From: Flintibacter muris | Lineage (GTDB): Bacteria; Bacillota; Clostridia; Oscillospirales; Oscillospiraceae | Length of the DNA stretch: 64,000 bases | Assembly: GCF_943192995.1 (NCBI RefSeq) | Contig: NZ_CALPCP010000011.1 | Span: 1 to 64,000 of the forward strand | Direction of reading: 5' to 3' | In this document: positions 41,725-49,862 of the stretch, piece by piece | Layout of the letters: every line of letters begins with the position of its first letter | Position numbering within the stretch: position 1 is the first letter of the stretch | Translations under genes and position numbers: made by a program | The notes under the pieces: model-generated | The model's input: the letters and a program-made list of their open reading frames with translations, nothing else | What the model was told of the DNA's origin: nothing | Database searches by the model: none

Positions 41725-42240
41725 TTGTTCTATCCCAAACGACAGCTGATTATCACCTGGATTGCCGCCCTGCTGGCGGGGTGCATCCTCCATTTTGTGT
41801 ATGAGTGGCTGCCCAACGCCGTTACCGCCCTGTTCTCCCCGGTGAACGAGAGCCTGTGGGAACACGTCAAGCTGATTTTCTGGCCCTTTTTAGGGGCGGC
41901 GCTCATCCTCAACCGGGGCAGACCGGGCGGGACCAGACCCTGGCTGCTGGTGCTTCCTCTGCTGTGCGCCCTGACGCTGGGGCTGGGCTGGGTCTATCAC
42001 GTTACACTGGGGGGCGAGGCCATGTGGGTGGATATCACCATCTTTGTTCTGGTGATGACCCTGGGCTTTTGGCTGGCCACCCGGTTTTCCGGCCCCTTCA
42101 AGGGCGTCAGGTGGGTGCTGCCCATAATTGCCGTTATCGCCCTGGGCCTGTTCATAGGCTGGTTCACACTCTATCCCCCCGAGGGCCTGCTGTTCCGGGA
42201 CCTGTCCGCGGTGGGCTCCTGGATTGCGCTGCCATGCTGA
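41725..42240 (+). CDS. DUF6512 family membrane protein
   Basis: A 171-residue protein with five hydrophobic helices. FYPKRQLIITWIAALLAGC is the start. NAVTALFSPVNESLWEHVKL is the most conserved-looking part, with a charged pair in SVWEH-like position. IGWFTLYPPEGLLF is near the C-terminus. The TTG at 41725 lies 8 nt after AAGGAG; a GTG at 41716 overlaps that site and is less likely. Divergent from spoVAC. Function unknown. Confidence 0.78.
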   Translation: MFYPKRQLIITWIAALLAGCILHFVYEWLPNAVTALFSPVNESLWEHVKLIFWPFLGAALILNRGRPGGTRPWLLVLPLLCALTLGLGWVYHVTLGGEAMWVDITIFVLVMTLGFWLATRFSGPFKGVRWVLPIIAVIALGLFIGWFTLYPPEGLLFRDLSAVGSWIALPC

Positions 42241-42331
42241 GCTTTCGCTTTTCTGTCCAGCCTTACAAGCTTGTTTCCTCCTCTCCCTTTTGGTATACTA
42301 TAGCAAGAATCAAAGTTGTTGATATCAGCCC

Positions 42332-42360
42332 TGTAGGGGCGGCCACAGGCCGCCCCTACA
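42332..42360. repeat. Family C short palindromic repeat
   Basis: Perfect 13-bp inverted repeat TGTAGGGGCGGCC/GGCCGCCCCTACA with ACA between, in the gap before the phosphopantetheinyl transferase gene. Confidence 0.85.
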
Positions 42361-42409
42361 CATGACGCAGCTTTGATCATTGCCGCAAAAGGGAGAAGGG
42401 GAGCTTTTT

Positions 42410-42946
42410 ATGGTCGTTTACAGCGCAAAGAATTTGACCAGCCGCGCTCAGGCCCGGGGGCTGCTGGCTGTGGCGGTCCGGGAGATGTGGGGGCTTTCCC
42501 CTCTGCCTGAGATTGCCCGGCAGGAGGGGGGAAAGCCCTTCTTTCCCGAACATGAAAATTTCCACTTCAACCTGTCCCACAGCGGGGAGCTGGCCCTGTG
42601 CGCCCTGGACAGCTTGCCTGTCGGGGCAGATATCCAGATTGTAAAGCAGTGGCGGCCCTCCCTGCCCGGACGGGTATGTTCTTCTGAGGAGCTGGACTGG
42701 CTGGAGGGCCAGCCCGATCTGTGGCCCGCCTTCACCCTGGTGTGGGCCCTGAAGGAGGCCCGGGCCAAGGAGAGCGGCCGGGGACTGACCTCCTCTATCC
42801 GGGATATCCGGGTCCCTCTTCCGGGGGAGGGGGATGCCAGATTGGACGGTCTGTGGTTCCGTACCTGGACCGGCCCCGGCTGGGCGGCGGCAGTATGCGG
42901 GCACAATCCTCCGCCGGAACAAATTGTGCAATCATGCTGCTGGTGA
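42410..42946 (+). CDS. 4'-phosphopantetheinyl transferase, Sfp type, 3' end in a repeat
   Basis: A 178-residue enzyme that transfers phosphopantetheine from CoA to carrier proteins. Motifs are FHFNLSHSGELALCAL, VGADIQ (metal Asp) and WALKEARAKESGRGL (WxxKEA). The core ends at AAAVCG. The last 14 residues (HNPPPEQIVQSCCW) are encoded by a 27-nt sequence found again at 47679-47705 in a non-coding region. The natural 3' end may therefore have been replaced by a repeat. No synthase or ACP gene is nearby. Confidence 0.88.
   Translation: MVVYSAKNLTSRAQARGLLAVAVREMWGLSPLPEIARQEGGKPFFPEHENFHFNLSHSGELALCALDSLPVGADIQIVKQWRPSLPGRVCSSEELDWLEGQPDLWPAFTLVWALKEARAKESGRGLTSSIRDIRVPLPGEGDARLDGLWFRTWTGPGWAAAVCGHNPPPEQIVQSCCW
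42893..42919 (+). repeat. 27-nt exact repeat, copy 1 (inside phosphopantetheinyl transferase gene)
   Basis: Identical to 47679-47705. Similarity continues with two mismatches over the next 12 nt (CAAATTGTGCAA versus AAAATTTTGCAA). The sequence contains GGGCACAATCCTCCGCCGG. Confidence 0.85.
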
Positions 42947-43126
42947 TTTCAACCGGCTTTCGCGCAGTGAAAATATGCCGGCTAAAATTGAAGGAGATAG
43001 TGAAAGGGACGTCAAACCAGTTTTTTGTCAAGTGACGCAATTCATAGGGATAGTTTTCATATCCGCACTGTTTTGTGCAGTTCTCCTTTGGGGAAATTAC
43101 AGGTTCCATCCCTGACGAAGCCGCTT

Positions 43127-43969
43127 TTAAAAATTCAATACCTGTCCAGTCGCCAAAGCGTGACAGCCGGGGCCAAAGCGCTCTTGCAACAGGTTCAGGG
43201 CTGTCTCGCCGGTGCAGTGGCCGGTATAGATCTCCTTCACCCCCAGCTCCTTGAGGGCGTCGGCCACCTGGAAGACATACTCGGGGGTACAGTTCAGCGC
43301 GCCCTGTCCTTTGGCGGCCATGTGGAAGCCGCCCACCACGGCGTACACCTGTTTCCCAGGCAGCTGGTCCAGCACCTCCCGTACAATCGGGACAATCCCG
43401 GTGTGGCTGCACGAGTTAAAGACCACCAGTCCCTGCTCCCCCTCCAGCACCAGGGACTGCTCATGGCGGAAGTCGTCCGGGATAAAATCGTCTTCTCCCC
43501 GCTTAAAGAGCAGGCCGCCGGACCGACCGGAGCTATCCGAGGTCTGGACGCGATCCGGGACCAGCCAGGCCCCCTCCATCAGGGGATATAGGCCTTCTAC
43601 ACAGACAAAGCGGTCTTGGCACTGGGCCCAGATGTCCTGGTGGATACCGATAAAGTAGGGGCCATCCTTCCCCATAGAGAAATAGGGGCCGCCCGCGCCG
43701 GGGCGGACATGCACCTTGGCGTGGCTGTTGACCTGGAAGAACCGGCGCAGGCCGTCGCCGTGGTCGTAGTGGCCGTGGGACAGCACCGCCAGCTCCACCC
43801 CGGACAGATCCGCCCCCAGGGTCTGGGCGTTGTCCGCAAATTTGCCGGAGGAGCCGGCGTCCAGCAGCAGCCTGCGGCCCCGGTATTCTATGTACAATGA
43901 CAACCCGTGCTCCGGAGTGAGGCCACAGCCCTCCAGGGCAGTGTTTTCCATCAGGACAGTTATTTTCAT
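43127..43969 (-). CDS. Metallo-beta-lactamase fold hydrolase
   Basis: A 280-residue MBL-fold protein. The metal motif is LSHGHYDHGDGLRRF, with later ligands in SCSHTGIV and YTGHCTGE. The overall look (long insertion between strand and metal motif; CEGLYPLMEG, FIPDDFRHEQSL) fits the 7,8-dihydropterin-6-yl-methyl-4-(beta-D-ribofuranosyl)aminobenzene 5'-phosphate synthase-like branch. The substrate is not certain. It lies 22 bp downstream of a MATE gene on the same strand, so they may be cotranscribed. Confidence 0.85.
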   Translation of the reverse strand: MKITVLMENTALEGCGLTPEHGLSLYIEYRGRRLLLDAGSSGKFADNAQTLGADLSGVELAVLSHGHYDHGDGLRRFFQVNSHAKVHVRPGAGGPYFSMGKDGPYFIGIHQDIWAQCQDRFVCVEGLYPLMEGAWLVPDRVQTSDSSGRSGGLLFKRGEDDFIPDDFRHEQSLVLEGEQGLVVFNSCSHTGIVPIVREVLDQLPGKQVYAVVGGFHMAAKGQGALNCTPEYVFQVADALKELGVKEIYTGHCTGETALNLLQERFGPGCHALATGQVLNF

Positions 43970-43991
43970 GGGAAATGCCTCCTTATTATAA

Positions 43992-45368
43992 TTATGCCTG
44001 AGTCAGGTCCCGGACCCATTTTCCGGAACGCAGACGGTGGATGCCCACAAAGAATTTCACAACCTGCTCCAGAGGGAAGGCCAGATAAACCCAGAAGACG
44101 GAGGTTTTCAGTACCAGCCCGCACAGGGCGGCATAGGGGATGGCTACCAGCCACAGGGGGCTGATGTCGATCAGGGTGGCCGCCCTCACGTCCCCGCCGC
44201 CCCGGAGAACACCTACAATGTTTACCGTGTTAAAATCCTTCAGCGGCATTTGCAGGGCCATGACTGTCATCATGATGGAAGCCACCGACGCCGCCTTGGA
44301 AGACAGCTTGAACAGAGGATAGATCCAGATCGGAGCGGCAAGCCAGACCAATGCTAACAGCAGCCCTCCCAGAACGGCCCCGCAGGCCACTGCCAGGGTG
44401 TTCAGCGCCTTGCCCACATCCAGCAGCCTGTCCTGCCGGCCCGCGCCGATCTCCCGCCCGATAATGATGGCGGCGGTGGATGCCAGACCGAAGGAGGCCA
44501 CCATAACAATCTTTTCCATGTTTCCGGCAATGGTGTAGGCAGCCAGAATCTCAGTACTGCCCGCCATATGCCCCATGATGGTGGGGAAGACGGAGGTACC
44601 AAGCCCCCACATGGTCTCATTGCACACCACCAGTCCACCGTATTTCAGGAACCGGCGGGTCATATCCATCCCGGGCTGGAGAAGCAGATGGAGATGGACC
44701 CGGAAAAAGCGGTTTTTCATCATGTGGAGGATAACGATAGACACCTCCAGCAGCCGGGCAGTAAGGGTTGCAACGGCCGCCCCCCTTACCCCCAGGGCGG
44801 GAGCTCCCAGGTTGCCGAAGATGAACACCCAGTTGAGAAAAGTATTGACGGTCATAGATGCGCCCAGGATATACATGCCCAACTGGGGCCGTTCCATACT
44901 GCGGTAGGCGGCCACATACATCATGGTAAAAGCGTTGCACACAAAGGAAAATCCGGCAATGGACCCGTACTGGGCGGCCAGCTCAATCACCTCCGGCTCG
45001 TTGCCGAACAGGCTGAGAAACTCCACCGGGCAGATGAGCAGCACCACCGCGACCACTGAGGATACCCCCAGCGCCACCCACAGGGCCACACCTAAAACCC
45101 GGTTGATGGACTCCATCTCCTGCTTGCCCCAGTACTGACTGATGAGGACAGAGGACCCGCTCTGCACGCCAAAGATGAACATTTGCACCGCAAACAGGGG
45201 GATGTTGGCCAGAGTTACTGCCGCCATGGGGGCCTCCCCCAGCATGCCCACCATAAAGGTGTCCGCCATGCCAAGGGCGCTGGTGATAAGGTTTTGCAGT
45301 ACAATGGGCGTGGCCAGCAGAACCACCTGCCGGTAAAAGCCGGGCTTTTGCTTCATAAACGCGAACAT
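43992..45368 (-). CDS. MATE family efflux transporter
   Basis: A 458-residue protein with twelve predicted helices and the usual two-bundle MATE layout. VVLLATPIVLQNLITSALGM and ADTFMVGMLGEAPMAAVTLA are in the first bundle. QSGSSVLISQYWGKQEMESI and GREIGAGRQDRLLDVGKALN follow. It exports cationic drugs or metabolites with sodium or proton exchange. The substrate is unknown. It lies 16 bp downstream of the cysteine desulfurase gene in the same direction. Confidence 0.92.
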   Translation of the reverse strand: MFAFMKQKPGFYRQVVLLATPIVLQNLITSALGMADTFMVGMLGEAPMAAVTLANIPLFAVQMFIFGVQSGSSVLISQYWGKQEMESINRVLGVALWVALGVSSVVAVVLLICPVEFLSLFGNEPEVIELAAQYGSIAGFSFVCNAFTMMYVAAYRSMERPQLGMYILGASMTVNTFLNWVFIFGNLGAPALGVRGAAVATLTARLLEVSIVILHMMKNRFFRVHLHLLLQPGMDMTRRFLKYGGLVVCNETMWGLGTSVFPTIMGHMAGSTEILAAYTIAGNMEKIVMVASFGLASTAAIIIGREIGAGRQDRLLDVGKALNTLAVACGAVLGGLLLALVWLAAPIWIYPLFKLSSKAASVASIMMTVMALQMPLKDFNTVNIVGVLRGGGDVRAATLIDISPLWLVAIPYAALCGLVLKTSVFWVYLAFPLEQVVKFFVGIHRLRSGKWVRDLTQA

Positions 45369-45384
45369 GGGATATTGCTCCTTT

Positions 45385-46536
45385 TTATGATAGGGTAGTA
45401 AAAAGTGATTCCTTTGCCGCCCTCAGCCCCTCCACCAGGGCGTCCACATCCTCACGGGCGGTATCGTAGGAGAAGCTGATTCGCAGTGCGCCGTCCAGCA
45501 CCGGCTTGGGCAGCTTGAGGGCGGCGAAGACATGGCTGGGCCTTCCCCGGTGACAGGCGGAGCCGGAGGACAGACAGATGCCCCGGTCGCTGAGAAATCG
45601 GACCATCACCTCGCTCTTGTAGCCGGGCAGAGAGACAGGCAGGATGTGGGGGGCTCCCCCTCGGGTGAGAACCTCCGCCTCCGGGAGAACCTGGTTCAGC
45701 CGCTCGATGGCATAGGCTTTCAGCTCCGCCATATGGGACGTATCCTCTTTCATAGAGGAGGCCCCCAGCCGGGCGGCGGCGGCAAAGGCGGCAATCTGGC
45801 TGGTGGCCTCAGTGCCGGAGCGGTAGCCGCCCTCCTGGCCTCCCCCCCGGATCAGAGGGGGAAACCGCTTGGAGTTCACCAGTTCCTCCCGCACATACAG
45901 CGCCCCCACCCCCTTGGGGGCGTGGATCTTGTGGCCGCTGACAGACAGCAGATCCACCCCCAGCTCCCTGGGGGTAAAGGGCACCTTTAAAAACCCCTGG
46001 ACCGCGTCGCAGTGGAGCAGGGCGGGACAGCCGGCCCTTTGGATGGCCCGGGCCGCCTCCTTGACAGGGAGAACCGTCCCCAGCTCGTTGTTGACCAGCA
46101 TGATGGACACCAGAACCGTGTCCGGGCGGAGGGCGGCGGCCAGCTGGGCGGGGTCAATCTCCCCCTGGCGGTTGGGCTGGAGACAGGTCACCTCAAAGCC
46201 CTGGCGCTCCATAGCTTTGACCGGCTCCAGCACGGCGGCGTGCTCAATGGCGGTGGTGACAATGTGCCTGCCCTTCCGCCGGTTCAGCTCCAGTGCCCCG
46301 CAGATGGCCCAGTTGTCACTCTCCGACCCGCAGGAGGTGAAGAAGACCTCCCCGGCCTGACAGCCCAGGGCCTGGGCAAGATCCTGCCGCCAGAGCTTTA
46401 CCTGGTCCGAGGCCTTTTTGCCAAAGGCGTACTGGGAGGAGGGATTCCCCCAGCCCTCAGTCATAGCCTCCAGCGCCGCCTGGGCGGCCTCATGCCGCAC
46501 CGGTGTGGTGGCGGCGTTATCTAAATAGTGGAACAT
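45385..46536 (-). CDS. Cysteine desulfurase (NifS/IscS family)
   Basis: A 383-residue PLP enzyme. It starts FHYLDNAATTPV; FTSCGSESDNWAI is the cofactor loop and the PLP lysine lies in SVSGHKIHAPKGVGALYV. The sulfur-accepting Cys is in LSSGSACHRGRPSHV. It releases sulfur from cysteine for Fe-S clusters or thiolated cofactors. No IscU, tRNA-thiolation or thiamine gene follows directly, though thiamine pyrophosphokinase is divergent upstream. The ATG at 46536 follows GGGAG by 9 nt; an ATG at 46545 is the alternative. Confidence 0.92.
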   Translation of the reverse strand: MFHYLDNAATTPVRHEAAQAALEAMTEGWGNPSSQYAFGKKASDQVKLWRQDLAQALGCQAGEVFFTSCGSESDNWAICGALELNRRKGRHIVTTAIEHAAVLEPVKAMERQGFEVTCLQPNRQGEIDPAQLAAALRPDTVLVSIMLVNNELGTVLPVKEAARAIQRAGCPALLHCDAVQGFLKVPFTPRELGVDLLSVSGHKIHAPKGVGALYVREELVNSKRFPPLIRGGGQEGGYRSGTEATSQIAAFAAAARLGASSMKEDTSHMAELKAYAIERLNQVLPEAEVLTRGGAPHILPVSLPGYKSEVMVRFLSDRGICLSSGSACHRGRPSHVFAALKLPKPVLDGALRISFSYDTAREDVDALVEGLRAAKESLFTTLS

Positions 46537-46623
46537 GGCGTCCATCTCCCAAAAACAGAGTCAGTATCGGCTATTCTATGCCGATATCAGGGGAAAGTCA
46601 ATCCCTATTTCCCCCTTGCGCAC

Positions 46624-46722
46624 GGAAATCCATCTTCAGAAAATTCAGCCCTATTTCAGAGCGGGACGACTCAGCCCGCCTCTGGCTGGCGCCCTTTCCT
46701 TACGGCGTCAAAATTGATTTCC
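46624..46722. repeat. Family B repeat, copy 2
   Basis: About 99 bp: GGAAATCCATCTT at the left, AAAATTGATTTCC at the right, with ATTCAGCCCTATTTCAGAGC and GCGGGACGAC in between. It is shorter than the other two copies, with an internal deletion. The thiamine pyrophosphokinase promoter starts 8 bp later. Confidence 0.8.
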
Positions 46723-46729
46723 ATGCCCC

Positions 46730-46758
46730 TTGCAAACCGGCTTGCTCTTGTATATAAT
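46730..46758 (+). promoter_or_regulatory. SigA-type promoter of the thiamine pyrophosphokinase gene
   Basis: TTGCAA, 17-bp spacer, perfect TATAAT, 40 bp before the ATG. Confidence 0.85.
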
Positions 46759-46797
46759 GGAAAACAGAAATACAGACTGCCAAAGGAGTGGCACGCT

Positions 46798-47469
46798 ATG
46801 AATCCTGCTTCCAATATCTGCTACATTGTGGGGGCCATGTCCCTGACCCCTGACCTGCGGCCTTACCCCCTCCAGGGGGACTACGTCATTGCTGCCGACC
46901 GGGGGTTCGACTCCCTGGTGGCCTACGGGGTCAAGCCCGACCTGGCGGTGGGGGACTTCGACTCCCTGGGCCACCGGCCCAACCACCCCAACGTCATCCA
47001 GCTCCCCGCCGAGAAGGACGACACCGACATGGTCTACGCCCTGCGCAAGGGGATTGACCTGGGATATCGCCGCTTTATCCTTCTGGGCGGCCTGGGGGGA
47101 CGGCTGGAGCACACCCTGGGCAACCTCCAGCTGCTGGACTGGCTGACCCTCCACGGAGCCCAGGGCTTTCTGGCAGGGGAAAAGACGGCAGTTACCTGTA
47201 TTCGGGACGGTATGGCCATCACCTTCCCCCCGTCCATGTCCGGCTATCTGTCTGTGCTGTGCAGCAGCGGCAAGGCGGAAGGGGTGAACCTGACCGGATT
47301 AAAATATCCGCTGAGCAAATACACTCTCACCAGCGACTTCCCCCTGGGGGTGAGCAATCAGTTTCTGGGAACACAGGCTACCGTATCGGTGGAAAAGGGC
47401 AGCCTGCTGCTGATCTGGGAGGACAAGGGGGACTTCTACGCCCAGCTCCCCAGACTGTGGGCGAAATGA
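46798..47469 (+). CDS. Thiamine pyrophosphokinase
   Basis: A 223-residue thiamine diphosphokinase that makes thiamine diphosphate from thiamine and ATP. Motifs are YVIAADRGFDSLVAYGVKPD, LAVGDFDSLGHRP, AEKDDTDMVYALRKGI and GGLGGRLEHTLGNLQLL. The C-terminal substrate-binding beta domain ends VSVEKGSLLLIWEDKG. The ATG at 46798 follows AAGGAG and fits the usual length. It has its own promoter and is alone. Confidence 0.94.
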   Translation: MNPASNICYIVGAMSLTPDLRPYPLQGDYVIAADRGFDSLVAYGVKPDLAVGDFDSLGHRPNHPNVIQLPAEKDDTDMVYALRKGIDLGYRRFILLGGLGGRLEHTLGNLQLLDWLTLHGAQGFLAGEKTAVTCIRDGMAITFPPSMSGYLSVLCSSGKAEGVNLTGLKYPLSKYTLTSDFPLGVSNQFLGTQATVSVEKGSLLLIWEDKGDFYAQLPRLWAK

Positions 47470-47678
47470 CGGCTGAACGTCGAGAATAATTCGCAGGGAA
47501 CAAGAAAAACAAACAAGAGCGCCCCGCCCTTTTGGGGCATCTTACCCGCAAATAGATATGACAGGCCAGCCGGAAGGGTCAATCCCATTCGGCTGGTGCA
47601 TTTGTACAATGTCCAAAGGCGCAGAGCGCAGGATAAAGCCGAAAAGCGGGAGTTATCGCATGAAAAAGCTTGCGGGCG

Positions 47679-47705
47679 GTATGCGGGCACAATCCTCCGC
47701 CGGAA
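47679..47705 (+). repeat. 27-nt exact repeat, copy 2
   Basis: Identical to 42893-42919, where it forms the 3' end of the phosphopantetheinyl transferase gene. Here it is non-coding and lies 20 bp upstream of the MerR promoter. Confidence 0.85.
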
Positions 47706-47724
47706 AAAATTTTGCAAAAAGCGC

Positions 47725-47755
47725 TTGACATTTCCACAATGTAAGGGTTTATCCT
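47725..47755 (+). promoter_or_regulatory. MerR-type self-regulated promoter
   Basis: TTGACA, a 19-bp spacer and TATCCT. The palindrome ACATTTCCACAATGT lies between the boxes (47728-47742). A long spacer with a dyad in it is the hallmark of MerR-controlled promoters, so the MerR gene 43 bp downstream probably regulates itself. Confidence 0.75.
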
Positions 47756-47797
47756 GTGTTCAGGAACCGGTTCCCACAACAATTCAGGAGGAATGTC

Positions 47798-48586
47798 ATG
47801 CTGACCATTGGTGATTTTTCCCGGCTGAGCCGGGTCACGCCCCGGATGCTGCGCCACTACGACGCGCTGGGACTGCTCCGTCCCCAGGCGGTGGGGGACA
47901 ACGGCTACCGCTACTACCGGCAGGAGCAGCTGTCTGATCTGATGAAAATCCAGTGGCTGAAGGGCTACGGCTTCTCCCTGGGGGAGATCGGCCCCCTGAT
48001 GGCCCTGGACAGCGGCCAGCTGCTGCCCCGCCTGCGGCAGCGGCGGCGGGAGCTGTATCTGGAGCTGAGCCGGCAGCAGGGGATTATCCACCAGATCGAG
48101 GCGGACATACTCCGTATGGAGGGAACAACATTTATGGAAACTCAGTATCATGTCGTTTTGATTCAGGACCCGGAGCAGAAGGTCTTCTCCATCCGGGAAA
48201 CCATTGGCGTGGACCAGTACCACGACTTTTTTAACCGGCTGTACCAGGAGGCGGAGGCCCGGGGGCTGACCCAGGCGGGGCCCATCCAGATGCTCTACCA
48301 CGACGAGGAGTTCAACCATGAGCGCTCTGACGTAGAGGCCCAGATGGTGGTGGCCCAGGATGGCCCTGATGTTAAAATCAAGCCCGCCTGTACCTGCGCG
48401 GCGGTGCATCACAGGGGGAGCTATGACAACCTGCATCGGGCCTATGACGCCCTGTGCGTCTGGCTGGGAGAGCACACCGAGTATCGGATGTGCGGTCCCG
48501 CTATGGACCGCTACTTCGGCGATCCTGACAACACGCCCGCTGACCAGCTGGAAACCGGGGTGCTCTTCCCGGTGGAGAAGGTATAA
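47798..48586 (+). CDS. MerR family regulator with GyrI-like effector domain
   Basis: A 262-residue regulator. The MerR DNA-binding part is TIGDFSRLSRVTPRMLRHYD, ALGLLRPQAVGDNGYRYY, with a coiled-coil dimer helix (LRQRRRELYLELSRQQ). The C-terminal 150 residues resemble the GyrI/BltR multidrug-binding fold (QKVFSIRETIGVDQYHDFFN, AAVHHRGSYDNLHRAYDAL, ETGVLFPVEK). It would bind hydrophobic cations and activate a target. No transporter is adjacent, so the target lies elsewhere. Confidence 0.9.
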   Translation: MLTIGDFSRLSRVTPRMLRHYDALGLLRPQAVGDNGYRYYRQEQLSDLMKIQWLKGYGFSLGEIGPLMALDSGQLLPRLRQRRRELYLELSRQQGIIHQIEADILRMEGTTFMETQYHVVLIQDPEQKVFSIRETIGVDQYHDFFNRLYQEAEARGLTQAGPIQMLYHDEEFNHERSDVEAQMVVAQDGPDVKIKPACTCAAVHHRGSYDNLHRAYDALCVWLGEHTEYRMCGPAMDRYFGDPDNTPADQLETGVLFPVEKV

Positions 48587-48591
48587 GCGAA

Positions 48592-48621
48592 GGGACGGCC
48601 CCCGGGCCGTCCCCTGTTTTT
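48592..48621 (+). terminator. Terminator of the MerR gene
   Basis: 10-bp stem GGGACGGCCC/GGGCCGTCCC followed by CTGTTTTTG. Confidence 0.85.
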
Positions 48622-48622
48622 G

Positions 48623-48826
48623 CTATACCACGTTCAGACAGGCTGTCAGCTGCTTTTGAAATTTCTTTTCCGCCTCAGAGAGGTAGTGCCAAACGGCGTG
48701 AAACGCGCCGGTATACTCGCTCCCTGAGCCGTCCAGGCCAATGACCATCACCTGGATCGCCGCCAGACCGTCTGAAATGCGCTGGGCGGAGGCCTCCAGT
48801 TCTAACAAATTGCGCTTTATATCCAT
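48623..48826 (-). CDS. Small hypothetical protein
   Basis: A 67-residue protein (MDIKRNLLELEASAQRISDG, ending KFQKQLTACLNVV) predicted to be two helices with a central loop, perhaps coiled-coil. It has a usable AAGGAG before the ATG. No family is recognised. It resembles the small 'DUF' proteins of host-defence islands only in size, so nothing is claimed. Confidence 0.55.
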   Translation of the reverse strand: MDIKRNLLELEASAQRISDGLAAIQVMVIGLDGSGSEYTGAFHAVWHYLSEAEKKFQKQLTACLNVV

Positions 48827-48934
48827 TCTAAAATCTCCTTGCTTTTCACCAGGAGTTATGGCATAATCAAATTTGCCGCTCCTCCTTGGTGTGGTAATAG
48901 AGTGTTGGATGGCTTTTGTGTGGCGACCAACACT

Positions 48935-49114
48935 CTATTTATTTTCCATGCTTTCCTGCACCAGTTTGACCCCTTTGACAATAACCTCTGTCCTTGTTGT
49001 GTTGAGAGAATCCGCACACGCTTGAATCAAATCTGCTTCATCTCTGGTTAGGCGAAGATTGAGGTTCACATTACGGGGGTTCTCTTTGGGAGGACGCCCT
49101 GTCTTTGGGCTCAT
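48935..49114 (-). CDS. Small ribbon-helix-helix (CopG/Arc-like) protein
   Basis: A 59-residue protein. The start KTGRPPKENPRNVNLNLRL is a positively charged arm, and LRLTRDEADLIQACADSLNT is the beta-helix-helix core. TEVIVKGVKLVQESMENK completes the second helix. Such proteins bind DNA as dimers and are often antitoxins or transposon regulators. No toxin gene is visible next to it. The ATG at 49114 is preferred over an upstream start. Confidence 0.7.
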   Translation of the reverse strand: MSPKTGRPPKENPRNVNLNLRLTRDEADLIQACADSLNTTRTEVIVKGVKLVQESMENK

Positions 49115-49208
49115 TTCATCACCCGCTTTCTGCCCTCGCAACAATTATATGTTTGCAAGGGCAGAAAGTCAAAAAATCAGGGGACAGCTCAAACGCTGTC
49201 CCCTTTTG

Positions 49209-49345
49209 CGCCAAAAACTCTCGTTCCCCCGCAGGGCAAGGCTCCTTTGGAAAGGAGCTGTCAGCCGCAGGCTGACTGAGGATTGTATTTTGCCGCAGGC
49301 AAAATGTGCGGAGCAAACGAGGTCTGGACAAGCTTTGTATGCGGC
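49209..49345. repeat. Family A related repeat, inverted copy of the one at 10281-10478
   Basis: AAGGCTCCTTTGGAAAGG, CTGTCAGCCGCAGGCTGACTG, AGGATTGTATTTTGC. Read on the minus strand it matches the right half of the 10281-10478 element. Confidence 0.75.
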
Positions 49346-49413
49346 ATTATTAATGTTGTGCCATTGTCTTATTTCCTTCATCCGTTAAGATAATAAGTGG
49401 AGGTGAACGGACG

Positions 49414-49629
49414 ATGCAGGATAATCCTGAAAAGTTCAGCGAGATTGTTAAGCACTTTCGTACACGGGCTGGCCTCACGGTAGAAAAGGTTGCGGAGCAG
49501 GCTGATATCACAGAACGGTATCTTTACCGCATTGAAAACGAGGACAAAACCCCCAGCTTTGATGTGCTCGGCAGACTGGTTCGGACACTGTCAATACCGG
49601 GAGATTACATTTTTTACCCCAAAGAATAG
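49414..49629 (+). CDS. XRE family helix-turn-helix protein (small)
   Basis: A 71-residue protein consisting of one HTH_3 domain (FRTRAGLTVEKVAEQADITE, RYLYRIENEDKTPSFDVLGR, LVRTLSIPGDY). It is a DNA-binding regulator with no effector domain. The ATG at 49414 is preceded by GGAGGTG. No partner gene is adjacent. It may belong to a lost mobile element, along with the ribbon-helix-helix gene nearby. Confidence 0.8.
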   Translation: MQDNPEKFSEIVKHFRTRAGLTVEKVAEQADITERYLYRIENEDKTPSFDVLGRLVRTLSIPGDYIFYPKE

Positions 49630-49862
49630 GTAGACCGTAATCAGCTCCTCATCTGTAAATTGGGGACAATTGTTGTTGCTTTGGCGTTGTAATTCTTCTC
49701 TAAATCTGCTATCATTGCATTGGCAAATGGTGCAGTATAATTTGATGAGTTTTGTTTCCACAAGACCATTCTCATCCTTTGGGCGCCATTTGTCTCTATT
49801 TTTCTTTACTTTTAACTATTGATTCCCACTTTATAAGGAGGCTTTGGGCGGGGGCGCAGAGG

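Larger units (their letters stand above)
47470..47797. other. Non-coding region before the MerR gene
   Basis: It holds a hairpin CCAGCCG/CGGCTGG (47562-47588), a GCCCC/GGGGC hairpin that may end the thiamine gene (47521-47540), the 27-nt repeat (47679-47705) and the MerR promoter. No gene is apparent. Confidence 0.55.
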
